A stretch of DNA of 64,000 bases from Verticillium longisporum (Eukaryota > Ascomycota > Sordariomycetes > Glomerellales > Plectosphaerellaceae). The notes under the pieces were generated by a model that saw only the letters and a program-made list of their open reading frames with translations, was not told where the DNA came from and ran no database searches. This document shows positions 34,984 to 44,962 of this stretch, in pieces. The translations under genes were made by a program, and so were the position numbers. The stretch's first letter is position 1. The number at the start of each line of letters is the position of its first letter. Location of the stretch: contig JAETXT010000014.1 in NCBI GenBank assembly GCA_019188255.1, positions 1-64,000 of the forward strand, read 5' to 3'.

Positions 34984-35647
34984 TTTGCCGATGTGCTGGG
35001 CGATTTGCGATACTAGAACCTATAACTAAAGGTCGGTTCTGTGATGGCCTAGACGAAATGGGGGTTTGACCTTGTATAAAACAAACGGAGATGACACTTG
35101 ATTTCTCTCGAGGCTGCAGGAACAGTGGATTTGTACCATCTCTGCACTTCAGGTCCAGGGGTTTACAGCGGGTATTAAAAGAAGTCCAAGCTGGCCCAAC
35201 TTCTTGTACGCAGGGTACAGTGTACGCCAAGCTCTTAATTTGCACCTCTTAGGTGACAGGAGTGGGGTTATGGGGTGTCGGCTGCGCCCGCCGCGCCACT
35301 GGGCGCTAACCAGCACATGTTATTAATAGCTGCCGCTTCGTCAGCTCGGTTCCTGCAGATGTCATGCTTTCCACGCTCAAAGTCCCCCTCTGTACCACGC
35401 TGGTATACTCTAGTACATATTGAAAATGCACTGACTACTTTCCAAAATTATCACCTGCAAGGTTCTGAGTGTCTGAATTTTGTCTGTCACAGGGGATGGA
35501 GTATTGTATCTGCATTAAAACATGGTCTTTTCTCCCCCGCCGACAACGTTCTTATTACTCCAATAACGAAATGAAACTCTTGCATTCCGATTCAACTTAG
35601 GGAACTAGCTTGTGAATCCGTGGTCTCCCTCTTGTCTGTCGGTCTTT
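34984..35647. other. Intergenic, no supported gene
   Basis: Upstream region of the F-box-like gene and 3' flank of the secreted protein gene at 35648. No coding signal. Confidence 0.5.
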
Positions 35648-37343
35648 CTAGAAGGGATTCTTGAATAAAGCTTTTGGCTTGTTGGGGCCTGTTGTCCGCT
35701 CGATCTCCTCCACTGTAGCCCTCAGCGTATCCAGTAGATCCTTGTCATCTTTCGGGAGCTCCTTCTTCTCCTTCTTCAGCTCTGCAGCCTTTTCATCTGC
35801 CTCTTTGATCAGCTCCTTAGCCCTCGGCAGATACTTGAGGAGAAAGTCTTCCAGCTTTTTGTTTGTTCTGTCCGTCCATTCTTTCATAAATTGCAGCCAT
35901 TTCCCGGACAGATCAAGCCGCTCATACTCCGTTTCCGAACCCTGCCAATTCACGACCAAAGCATCTTCGACTTCGTTGAGCTTAACCGCAACTCTCTGCG
36001 CTTGGGCCTTGTATATGGCGCTGATGCCATCGTTGTCCATGTATTTGCCGACCAGAATAGTCATTCTCAACGCAGTCGCTGCATGTTTTGCGTCGTGAAT
36101 GTCTTGCAAAGAACTTTTCATCTTCTTGTCAGATCTTAAGGATTTGGAACTATCGAATGCCTGTTTTTCTCAAGTCAGAGGTCAACCATCTGAACGTGTT
36201 ACCTTCCTCAAGAAAACGAGAAGGGAGGGATCGCCCCAGGCCGTAATCATATGTTTGAATACAGGGAAGAACATACCCTTTCCTTATAACCATTAAGCTC
36301 TGCCTCTAACCAGACAATGTCGTTGACATCGCTTGATGGCTTGTTAGTTCGTATTCAAGTGATATTCGTTCCTCTTTAAAGAAGCGAAGTAAGGAGACAC
36401 AGAAAGGGTTTCAAAATGCGAGGCGGGGTTCGGCGTCTTACCTCGAATGATCCTTATTTTCTCTGTGGGGCCACGCTCTGGCTACAGCATCCCAAGCCTT
36501 GTCCTTTTGGTCTCCAACCTGACTTAGTTTACCTTTGCCCTCCCAGAAGCGCTGGAGATAGTGGCAATGGCTTTTAATGGAATTCGCATCATAAGAAGGC
36601 ACGGGGCTTCCCTTTTGGTTCTTGAACTTCTGGTTGATAAAAATCTGGAGCATTTGCTTCTCCAAGATATGCTCCCGGATGTATGTTCGTAGGCCATTCC
36701 TGTTGTTAATCGTATTTTTCTTGTACACGATGTTGAAGTTTTTACAGTCACCCCAGTTTTCCAGATCGTAAAGGTCCGTGGTGCCTTCGTATCCCTGCAC
36801 TTTGCAGGATATCTTAGGAGTACACATGTCGTAAGTATGTGAACTCCCGGGGCCAGCGCTGTTGTCGGCAAAGACTTTATCGGGTTTGTTCGCGTCAAAC
36901 TTGTTATCGTTGTCACTATCGTCGCCGCTGTCCTCGTCGTCGGTTTGGCGTTTGTAGTACAAGTTCGCAACCTCCGATTTGTCGCCGACAACCTCGGGGT
37001 CTGAGAGCAACCTCAGGATCTTCGAATGAAGAGTTTTGTCGTCTGTTTCTATGGCGCTCTCTCTTCTTATCAACTCTGTGACATTGAATCCAGTCTTTTC
37101 GTCTACGTCGGAGAAGTCGACGTCCCTGAGACGTAGTCTTCTCGCTGGTGCATCCTCAAGGCTCAGATCTCCTAAGTCAAGGAGTTCCACTTCATCGACT
37201 CGTGGAGGATCTGCGCAGTCCCAATGCTTGAAAGCTTTGCATGAAGCGCCGTTGTCGGATGCATCTCCGCGGCCTTCTTGCGGTGCAGCGGTTGCCGCGG
37301 CTGTCAGCCATGCAAGCTGTACGTAAAGAATTGGGAATTTCAT
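35648..37343 (-). CDS. Large orphan secreted protein with KR processing site and EHILE motif
   Basis: Exons 37343-36442, 36331-36277 and 36160-35648 (introns 110 and 116 nt) give 489 aa in frame. The ATG at 37343 starts a signal peptide (MKFPILYVQLAWLTAAATAA); the frame upstream is open but adds only a basic stretch. About residues 25-170 are acidic and end in a dibasic YYKRQ, a likely Kex2 site. Then come an Asp-rich linker and a Cys-containing block (CTPKISCKVQGYEGTTDLYD ... CKNF) followed by LRTYIREHILEKQMLQIFI. The last 160 residues are highly charged and helical. The EHILE-Q stretch recalls the region after the catalytic domain in killer-toxin-like (class C) fungal chitinases. That link is inference from memory, and there is no GH18 domain here. 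Function unknown. It may work with the secreted protein at 40554. Confidence 0.6.
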
Positions 37344-38577
37344 GACGAGAAACTGTATGGATTTCGAACTGCAAATAAGAATAAGAGTGAAAGGATAAGT
37401 CAGAGAAAGGTAGATGACAATGAAGATGATGTTGCTCAGTCTCGGACTACTTGATTTGCTCAGTCTCGGACTACTTGATAGCACTGCTGCTCGATGAGAA
37501 CGATGACTCCAGACGAGCCGCTTCCTGGCGGAGAAGTACAACTATTTAATCATTTTAACAACCATTGTCATGTCGAATGATATAATTGATGCCACAACTG
37601 CAATTGGTCTCGAATTCCGTGCAGCCCCCAACGAACGCAATATGCGGCTGTTGGGGGCTTCGACGCACGCCCAAGTGGATTGCCAGAAGTCATCATGAGC
37701 TCGACTCTGGCCATGTAGGCTGTATTGACGAGGGAATATACTCGAAGGATCTTGGAACTCGGCGCATTTCATAACATGTCGCGTGGCCATGCACTCAGCG
37801 TGTGTCGTATACACTTCTGGGGGCCGTAAGAGCGGTTTCCAACGTCAAAATCTTGGAGTACCTATGTTAAGAAAGATCATTGTAACGTTGGTATGACTGC
37901 ATATGCGTGTGCAATTCTCAGAAGACTGCATTATTGTGCCGCAGGGCTGTATAGCTGGGCTGGGCAAGCAAAATTGTTTTCCCCATTCGTCAATCGGCAC
38001 CTAGTCTTGGCCGCACCTCGCCTCCATGGACCAATGGCCAGCGGTGCCAATGCTCTGGTGTTCACAAGCCACACTGTTTCTGCTTGGCCTCTTGGTATGT
38101 TTAGTGAATGCTGAACCAGTGCTGAGCACCGCATCTTGCCGCCCCCATGTCGCGGGTCTTGGCTCTTGAAGGCTAGCGGCTATTCCGGGCCCCCAGCCAA
38201 GACACGCAGGTTGGCGCGTGTAGGCCCCCAAATCAATATAGGCCGCCGCGTTTCAGCCGGCCGCGGGTACCATCTTGTACATGACATCGATCAATGAAGT
38301 ACTATTTACGACATCGCATGAGATTGAAAGTTTCAATCAGCTTTGGTGTATTTCTGGTCCTGTGTTATTTTGAAACGAGGATGGCTTGAGGTTATAAATT
38401 CTATGGGACACTCCACAGAATTGGTGAGGACACAACGTCACACCCAGCCTCTCATCACCCACCGTCCGGATCTCACGCAAAGTCTTCTCGTTTGACGATT
38501 ACGCACTTCACTATCACTACCATCAAGCAAGATATTTGATACAGCACCGCAAACTCTCTACACATTCTCCATTCACA
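37344..38577. other. Divergent upstream region of two secreted-protein genes
   Basis: 1.2 kb between the outward-facing genes at 37343 and 38578. It holds the 24-base tandem repeat at 37432-37479 and a TATAAATT element near 38394. No gene is supported. Confidence 0.5.
37432..37479. repeat. Two tandem 24-bp units upstream of the secreted protein gene
   Basis: TTGCTCAGTCTCGGACTACT followed by TGAT occurs twice, back to back, at 37432-37455 and 37456-37479, in the leader or promoter of the minus-strand gene starting at 37343. Confidence 0.9.
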
Positions 38578-38964
38578 ATGCACATCCCTGTCAGACTCCT
38601 GGCAACCGCCGTGGTGGCTGCATCAGTATCATCATGTTTCAAGCACAGACTTTCTTTCTACAATGGCAACTCGTGCAACAGTGCGGCGCTCGGCTCTGTA
38701 GAAGTCGAGGCCTCCCCAGACTGCCATACTGACCATGTTGGTGTGGCCCAATCGTTCACTGTCAAGGGCCTCGGCGATGGGGAAAACCCCGATTACGTGG
38801 TTATGTTCGCTTCGGACGACTGCAATCCCGAGACGATTATCGACAAGGCCGAGGCCGGCTGCTTGCGCACCGGAGATGGCCCGAATTACGGTTCTTTTCA
38901 GGTTTGGAATGTCATGAGCGGTACGATATCGAACCCACATCGGCCTCAAAGGACATTGCGCTAA
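38578..38964 (+). CDS. Small Cys-rich secreted protein
   Basis: The ATG at 38578 opens a signal peptide (MHIPVRLLATAVVAASVSSC). The mature part of about 105 residues has Cys at regular spacing (NSCNSAAL, ASPDCHTDHVG, ASDDCNPETI, AEAGCLRTGDG) and ends in YGSFQVWNVMSG. The last 15 codons may be read from an intron: a GTACGA donor follows ATGAGCG, and splicing to AG near 38977 would end the protein at once. A TATAAATT element lies about 180 bases upstream. The size and Cys pattern are those of fungal effector candidates; the family is unknown to me. Confidence 0.6.
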   Translation: MHIPVRLLATAVVAASVSSCFKHRLSFYNGNSCNSAALGSVEVEASPDCHTDHVGVAQSFTVKGLGDGENPDYVVMFASDDCNPETIIDKAEAGCLRTGDGPNYGSFQVWNVMSGTISNPHRPQRTLR

Positions 38965-40553
38965 TGTGTCTCGAAGATTAAAGCTCAAGGCCCAATGCCA
39001 GACTCACCAACGCTCCAGACTCACGTAGAGGCCAATTTCAAATCACTCACAGAAGGGCCGGTCTCGGGTTTCACTGTATACCTGGATGCTTACACTTTAC
39101 GTACTCGATGGCTAGCCAGGCTACGTGTGATGCGTTATGCATGGGCCATGCTTCGGACTTCTTTTTACTTAGCCTGGTTAGATTTAAATCAAATCAAACA
39201 ACTCAAATACCTCTGTACTGTGCAGGTCATGTCTTTGCAACTTTCAAATTCCATTCGCGAGGAAATGGTGTTACTAATTGATCAAACCCACGCGAGGCTG
39301 TTTGTTATGCATGAGTAGAAAGAAGACAGCGAATTTCGTATATTAACATATCATGACGCAAAGATACCTTGCTATTGTCTCATAAAGAAAGTGTCATAAG
39401 GCTATCTTTATGTTGCCACTCTCCTCATGCGCTTTTATGGAGGAAGACTCGCCCCTAGCCCCTCTTGAGCCTCCAAATTGCAAGGGATTAAAGCATCGAA
39501 TACAGCCCTGTCCAAATATATTCATGCATAGATTTGCAGAAGATACTTTGACGTTGACACCAAGGCACAGACATTAATTTCTGTGTTATCAGGCTCCTAG
39601 TCTTTCGTAGCCGGTCTATGTGTTTAGTCCGGGGGGCCCAAAATGAGCCCTCGTACTTAATATGGAACGTCGCCTTTATATCACTGACAGGAAATTTTGG
39701 CTCATGAAATAGATGCATGTAATTCTTGACTATCGAGAATCGCCAATCGATCATCTGTCAAGCTAACATGAAGAACTTCCCACTACGTCATATTAGTCTT
39801 GTCAAGTTCATGGGTTGCAATTGGCACAGAGTTTTAAAGATATAACACGACACGAGAATCAGCAAGTGCATTTTCATCAAAACACGTTGCTATTCTCAGA
39901 TATTCGTTTGAAAAAAATGGAAAGGGGGAGGGTGTCATGCATCATGTCTTTTGTCAAAAGCCCCCATCAACCCGATATCATGACCCCAATCATCGTGCTG
40001 GAGGACAACGCAGATGTACCAACAGGTATTTCCTATGTAGCTATATCATTGTGTATCTCATTGACTTGGAGGTGCACAAAGTATCGTGTTTTCGGCTTTG
40101 GGTCCATTTCTGGTCTGATGCCAAGTATGTAATTGAAGCGAGTGACACGGACGATAACGAATCGGCCCCGCCCCCGAACGCCGCGCAGTCGCCAAGGTCT
40201 AGGCAAGTTCAGGGTGTGTACACCTCTTGCTGCACATGCATGTTCCGCCTCGTATCCCCCTGAACCAGGAGAGAAACTGTGCCGTAGAGGATTCAGCCCC
40301 CGTACATGGACCCCGTCAATGAGCTGAAGGTGCCCTTAGGCTTACTGTTGGGTGCGACCTCCGGGTCTCACACGTCGTGAACCTAACACTACGTACATGT
40401 TTGATATCAATGTTTGAACTGTCTTTATTTTAGCACGTTTTTGTTGACAGACTTAAGAGCCGAAGGCCGTCTATAGCTTTTTTTTTTTTTTATCAATTCT
40501 TTCCCAATATTGATTCCATTCTTTCAGATACCTCTATCCAAGTATTTGTCATC
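38965..40553. other. Intergenic with 14-base T tract
   Basis: 1.6 kb without a supported gene. A run of T at 40478-40491 precedes the next gene. Open frames such as 38995-39318 plus lack motifs. Confidence 0.45.
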
Positions 40554-41655
40554 ATGCGCTTTTCTTCAGCCACCAAGGCCGTCTTCATAATGGTCAACCA
40601 CGTTATCGCTTCCCATTATCCTCCAGAGCTCCTCCATCCAGGTACGCTTTTTGGGCGCGACAAGTACGCTTCCGAACTACACACGCGTCAGAACCAAGGT
40701 GGAAACCAGGGCAACAATCAGGTCAAGTTCTGGGACTATAGAGAGGCGTGCAACAATTGCGTTGAGAACTGCCCAGCCGGAAAGATCATCAATCCGAATG
40801 ACTGCAGTAAATGCAAGGACTGTCCGAATGGTCAAAAGCCGGACGGAGAGCAGAAGAAATGTGTCGAAGACAAGAAGTCGAAGAAGTTCAATGAGGTCTA
40901 CAAAGACAAACGACAGACGTATAAGGAGAATCGCGGTTTCGAGAGGTGGAAGAAATCGCATCAACGCACCTATGACAGAGCACGCAACCGAGAAGACCGG
41001 ACCAAAGTTCGGCGCATGGTATGTAATCCCACGCTCAGCGGCAATCGCTTCTTGGGTCTTGTGTCACATTCGAACTCCAAGCGATAACCAACTATTGACA
41101 CCGCTGCTCCAGGCCCGTTGTCTTGCTCTCGTCCCCTTGGCCATGGGTGTGGCTGCTGTCGAAGAATACAGCGAAACCTTTGACGAGGACTGGACCGACA
41201 GCATGGAATTGCTTGAGTTTTGGCCCGAGGGGCTCGAAGTCGACGAGTGGGTCGACGACTCGTCAGACGAGCTCTTCGAAAACGACGACTATATCGACAA
41301 GTACGTCAATATCGGCGAGGGAAATCAACGGCGCGAGATCGCCCTTGTCCCCGCCGTCCGTGACCGTGACAACATACCCTCCAAGTTTTCCCGGAACGCG
41401 ATCCGCACGTCACCCAGGACGGATCTGGTACTCCGCGGCGATTTGACGAAGCGATGCCCAATTTGCCCGCTGATTGTTATCTTCCTGTCTGCTCTCTCGA
41501 CTGTCGCAAGAGTCGTTAAAATAGCTCGAACCGCGATTCAAATTGCCAAGGGCTTTAACAACGTAGCTAGACGGACGAAGAGGGCCAGCACGAGGAAAAT
41601 TAGTGAAAGCAAGAACTGGCGGAACTGCCTTGCTGGAAGAGACCCGCAGAAATGA
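40554..41655 (+). CDS. Orphan secreted Cys-rich/basic protein with C-terminal hydrophobic region
   Basis: Exons 40554-41018 and 41113-41655 (94-nt intron) join in frame to 335 aa. The signal peptide is MRFSSATKAVFIMVNHVIA. A Gly/Asn-rich stretch leads into a Cys cluster of C-x2-C spacing (ACNNCVENCPAG, DCSKCKDCPNG, KKCVED). A very basic helical segment follows (RQTYKENRGFERWKKSHQ, RNREDRTKVRR). After the splice site come a hydrophobic LALVPLAMGVAAVEE and an acidic patch (EFWPEGLEVDEWVDDSSDE). Near the end is a membrane-like helix (CPICPLIVIFLSALSTVARV) with a basic C-tail. I do not recognise the family. The combination of Cys-rich head, basic stalk and hydrophobic C-terminal helix recalls small partners encoded near killer-toxin-like chitinases, but this is only an impression. 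Confidence 0.6.
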
Positions 41656-42063
41656 ATTCTTGATCTCATGGAAGGCCAGATGGGAACTAAACCCCTGGGC
41701 TACAACGGGTGAAACAGGTCTAATTTCTGGGCGACGCAGGCAACGCAGACATAAGAGGCCAACGTTGGAAGAGGGCATATGAACCCTGATAGGATGGATT
41801 CGTGTGCTTACAGTTTGAACCTTTTGACAATGAAGCAACATTCTTCTTCCGCTATGAGATACCGATGTGTAATAACTGTTAGGCTTCCTGGAACGCCTAT
41901 TCAGGCAGCCGTAAAACGCTGCGACAAATTTAAGTTTCGATCAGTATCTCCTATGAAAGTCACATGAGGTATTGAAATACTTTGTTTTCGCTACAGAAAT
42001 TAAATCCATTCTACTTTGTATCTCTGGAGTGTAGGTGTATTGTGAAGTCGTTTGCCCTCGCTT
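41656..42063. other. Convergent 3' region, nothing seen
   Basis: 400 bases between the convergent stops of the secreted protein and the oxidoreductase genes; no feature recognised. Confidence 0.5.
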
Positions 42064-43053
42064 TTACATCTTAGGCCCTTCAGCCTGCAAGTCATGCGCA
42101 AGTCCCACCCCCGCGAAAGTCCCCATTTGCATCGCCTGCATGGCATTCTTCATCGGGGTCGCGCAATCTCCTGCCGCATAAACTCCCTTAACACTAGTGG
42201 CTCCAAATGGCGGTGTCACCTTGATATCTCCACCCGGCGACAACTCCACACCTAACTGCTCTGCAAACGGGCCGTTCAGCTTCGTAGCCGGCCTGTGCAC
42301 AAGAAACGCCTCCTGAACTGAGCTCCCGTCCGCAAACGTAATAGTAATTCCGCAACCTTCCGCACCAAGAGCAAGGGAGATAATCTCCCGATCGTCTGTT
42401 GTGATGTCGGTAGTGTTTTGGTCGAGGAGGTCTGTGATTGCAGTCTGCACCGCGGGATTGTTTGAGGAGTAGATCACAGCCTTGGAGGTTAACTGCTTGG
42501 TACTGCGAGCGAGAGCTATGGCTCCTGCTGGGACAGAGGTCTCGCCGACGGCAAGGACACCAGCTGAGGATTTTCCGGCCTCCTCATAACCATGGCAGAA
42601 GAGGCAGTGGTAGCTGCGGGAGTTAATGGTATGCACTATGGCCATTGGGGGGAAAACGCACATAGATCGACCCCAGCACTCATCATATCCCTTGATATCA
42701 AGCGGCAAATCTGTAACACCCGTAGCAAGTAAGACTCGCCTGCCTGTAAATGTTGTCCCATCTACAGCCGTCGCTGTGAAGTCGCCCGCATTAGTCTTCT
42801 CAACCTTGGCAACTTCGCGATCCTCAAATGAGATCGTGTTGTACCGATCCAAGATCTCCTTGCGCGTCGCGCTCCTAAAGGCAGAGGGGTCTTTGTGATC
42901 CCAAGTGGGGACGGTATGCATATGCGCTGAACGCGCGTTGCGGAAGAGTGAGCTGTTAAAGACAATGGCAGTGTGCAGCTGGCGGGCAAGGGCTAGGGCT
43001 GCAGACAGGCCGGCAGGACCTGCGCCGATGATGAGGGCATCAACGAGGGGCAT
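42064..43053 (-). CDS. Thioredoxin-reductase-like FAD/disulfide oxidoreductase (GliT-like)
   Basis: ATG at 43053. A 48-nt in-frame intron at 42661-42614 (donor GTGCGT, branch CATTAAC) has no stop and so is hidden in the open frame. Removing it gives 313 aa and a normal HCLFCHGYEEAG active site. The FAD fold is DALIIGAGPAGLSAALALAR. RRVLLATGVTDLP and the redox CLFC pair follow, then AVGETSVPAGAIALAR as the second nucleotide-binding region. GVYAAGDCATPMKNAMQAM is the C-terminal FAD site. The family includes thioredoxin reductases and the dithiol oxidases of fungal epidithiodiketopiperazine clusters (GliT, HlmI). The class II NADPH motif is not clear, which leans towards the oxidase branch. The gene is divergent from the Zn2Cys6 gene. 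No NRPS or other cluster genes are visible, so a pathway role is open. Confidence 0.85.
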   Translation of the reverse strand: MPLVDALIIGAGPAGLSAALALARQLHTAIVFNSSLFRNARSAHMHTVPTWDHKDPSAFRSATRKEILDRYNTISFEDREVAKVEKTNAGDFTATAVDGTTFTGRRVLLATGVTDLPLDIKGYDECWGRSMCVFPPMAIVHTINSRSYHCLFCHGYEEAGKSSAGVLAVGETSVPAGAIALARSTKQLTSKAVIYSSNNPAVQTAITDLLDQNTTDITTDDREIISLALGAEGCGITITFADGSSVQEAFLVHRPATKLNGPFAEQLGVELSPGGDIKVTPPFGATSVKGVYAAGDCATPMKNAMQAMQMGTFAGVGLAHDLQAEGPKM

Positions 43054-43518
43054 GTTTGCTATGTTGATTGTTCAGTATCTGGGTACGAGGTTTGTAGTGA
43101 AACAGGCGAGGAAAGAAATGGGATGAGAAGCAAAGATATAGGGGAGACAGAAAGAAAAGAACTATATGATTGAAGGCGAGAATGCTCGGCGACATCACAC
43201 TATCAGGCATAGTGCAAGGATCTAGGCTCGTTTGTTTTCAAACCCTCCATGGAGGCTTTAATTCTCCGCCCCACGCATGCCGTCTCGATACATAGTGGGG
43301 CGTATCCGCTTGGGAGAAGCGACTGATACCGTGGGCTCTAAGCCCGATTGGCTGATCTGAGTCATTTTAGGTTTGGATCCAGCCACCAGTGGTAGGCTGA
43401 GGATGTTGGGTCATGATGCCTGAAACCATCCATGGAGGAGGATTTTTCCTCCATCATCTAAAGCACCCCAGCCCGAGTTTGCACTCTGAACCATCCGTCC
43501 GCGATTTTTCTACGACCA
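43054..43518. promoter_or_regulatory. Shared divergent promoter of oxidoreductase and Zn2Cys6 regulator
   Basis: 465 bases between two outward-facing start codons. No gene. Such spacing is typical of a bidirectional promoter, and the regulator could control its neighbour. I did not find a clear CGG-triplet pair that would prove it. Confidence 0.4.
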
Positions 43519-44820
43519 ATGGCATCCCTTATCTCGTCTTTATCGGCTTCTGAAGGAAATCCACTGCACGACCACGATGAGCGTGGCTGCAAATCTGCGA
43601 TCCATCCGGCGCAGCAGAGGCTTTCGTGCGAGGGCTGCCGGGAGCACAAGGCGAAGTGCCAACGCATCAACGCTGACGACCTCAAATGCGGACGATGCTT
43701 GATGCACAATATAGATTGCAAAGTTGGCAGGCAGAGACGAATCGGAAGACCGCGGCGCCGGGCTGTCACGGAAGCCTCCCCTCAATCAAGGCTGAGGGGG
43801 GCAGACAACACACCGCGTGCTGAGCAGCACGTCTCGAGCCCCACCCACCACGCGTCGTCAAGCCTCATGGCGCCGATATCACGGAGTTCCGGTACATCTG
43901 ACGCCCCAGTGCTTCTTGATATTGACTTTTCATCATTCATCGATGCCACAGTATTCCCTGAGTCGCCTTTGAAGGTTTCTGTACCAACCCCCTCGACACT
44001 GATACCACACGCGCCACTATCCAGGCTGCGTATCGAACAACCTCCAAACCCATCATTCGCACCGCTCGCCACTCTCTGGCGGCAACCGAGTGTCGATCCG
44101 ATCTTGGACTCCGTGGCCACGCTGTCTCTGATCAATATTGACCTGCAAAAACGCTTGTATGCCGCCGAAACCTATAAGCACGTCTTAGATCTCGACCTTA
44201 TCATCTATCGGCGGGGCCCGCTCTTCATCAACAACCTTACACTGACCGAGTTTACGCTCAAGGTCTCCCGAGATTACCTTTCCGTCTTGGAAAACCTTCA
44301 CTCAGTCACCTCACATCAGGCGGCCCTCGCGTCGACCTCTCTCCGACACGATGGCTCATCCTTAGGGCCCCGAGCTCCCGCTGAACCGCTGACAACACCG
44401 GTGACGTTAGCAATCACGAGCATTTTTGCCCAGCTCCTCGACCTCTATGAGTTGAACATTGAATGTCTCCTCACGCGGCTGGAGAGACTAAATGTCGAGC
44501 CTATCGCATCAACGTCTCTGCCGGGCCTCGCATTCGAGGAGTCTAATCCAGACATCCGGTGCATGCAAGGCATGCTATTCGTCGAGGCCATTCACAACCT
44601 ACTACAGCGGATAGAGATATCGTTGGGTATCAGTTGGGGCTCTGAGCTTGGCGATGGCCTGTTGTCCCCCAGACAGATGTATACGTTGTGGAACGAGATA
44701 AGTACTGAGGCTGGGTCTAATATCACGAGACCGGACTCCATCAAAAGCTCCATGCAGCAGGTTATCTTCAGGATCAGACAGGTGCTTACTAATCGAGGTC
44801 TATATGGATTAGCAGCATGA
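43519..44820 (+). CDS. Zn2Cys6 transcription factor, AflR-like
   Basis: A single exon of 433 aa. Residues 36-66 form the binuclear zinc cluster CEGCREHKAKC ... CGRCLMHNIDC with the C-x2-C-x6-C pattern in both halves. A basic RQRRIGRPRRRA follows, typical of the linker after the cluster. Residues 90-190 are Ser/Pro-rich. The C-terminal 250 residues contain leucine-rich helices (LDSVATLSLINIDLQKRL, TSIFAQLLDLYELNIECLL, QGMLFVEAIHNLLQRIEISLG, MQQVIFRIRQVL), the layout of AflR-type regulators of secondary metabolism. It is nuclear. It ends 142 bases before the inner end of the right transposon and is divergent from the GliT-like oxidoreductase. Confidence 0.85.
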   Translation: MASLISSLSASEGNPLHDHDERGCKSAIHPAQQRLSCEGCREHKAKCQRINADDLKCGRCLMHNIDCKVGRQRRIGRPRRRAVTEASPQSRLRGADNTPRAEQHVSSPTHHASSSLMAPISRSSGTSDAPVLLDIDFSSFIDATVFPESPLKVSVPTPSTLIPHAPLSRLRIEQPPNPSFAPLATLWRQPSVDPILDSVATLSLINIDLQKRLYAAETYKHVLDLDLIIYRRGPLFINNLTLTEFTLKVSRDYLSVLENLHSVTSHQAALASTSLRHDGSSLGPRAPAEPLTTPVTLAITSIFAQLLDLYELNIECLLTRLERLNVEPIASTSLPGLAFEESNPDIRCMQGMLFVEAIHNLLQRIEISLGISWGSELGDGLLSPRQMYTLWNEISTEAGSNITRPDSIKSSMQQVIFRIRQVLTNRGLYGLAA

Positions 44821-44961
44821 TTAAAACCATAGGTCTAACTTTCTTTAGTTAGAGTAGCTTAACTATAATTATCTAGCTAGGTAATATATTAACCTAGTAT
44901 AGTTAATTAGGTAGGACTTGCAGGCAGTATTTATAGGCTCTTTTTCTAGGCGTAAGAAGCT
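44821..44961. other. AT-rich edge of spacer
   Basis: About 140 bases rich in TAG, CTAG and TTAA steps with a small palindrome (TAGCTAGGTAA ... TTAACCTAG). It forms the right edge of the unique spacer and shares nothing with the left edge at 30366. Confidence 0.5.
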
Positions 44962-44962
44962 A

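Noticed and set aside
35648..37343. Calling the protein a killer toxin or a GH18 chitinase
   Set aside because: Only one short motif is reminiscent; there is no GH18 catalytic motif (DxxDxDxE), LysM or chitin-binding domain.
41123..41446. Frame rich in Thr/Ser overlapping the secreted protein gene
   Set aside because: Shadow frame; the spliced frame with the signal peptide explains the region.
42064..44820. Complete epidithiodiketopiperazine gene cluster
   Set aside because: Only the oxidoreductase and a regulator are present; none of the biosynthetic enzymes are in the window.
44821..44961. AT-rich patch as a RIP-mutated repeat relic
   Set aside because: Too short to judge, and no related copy is seen in the window.
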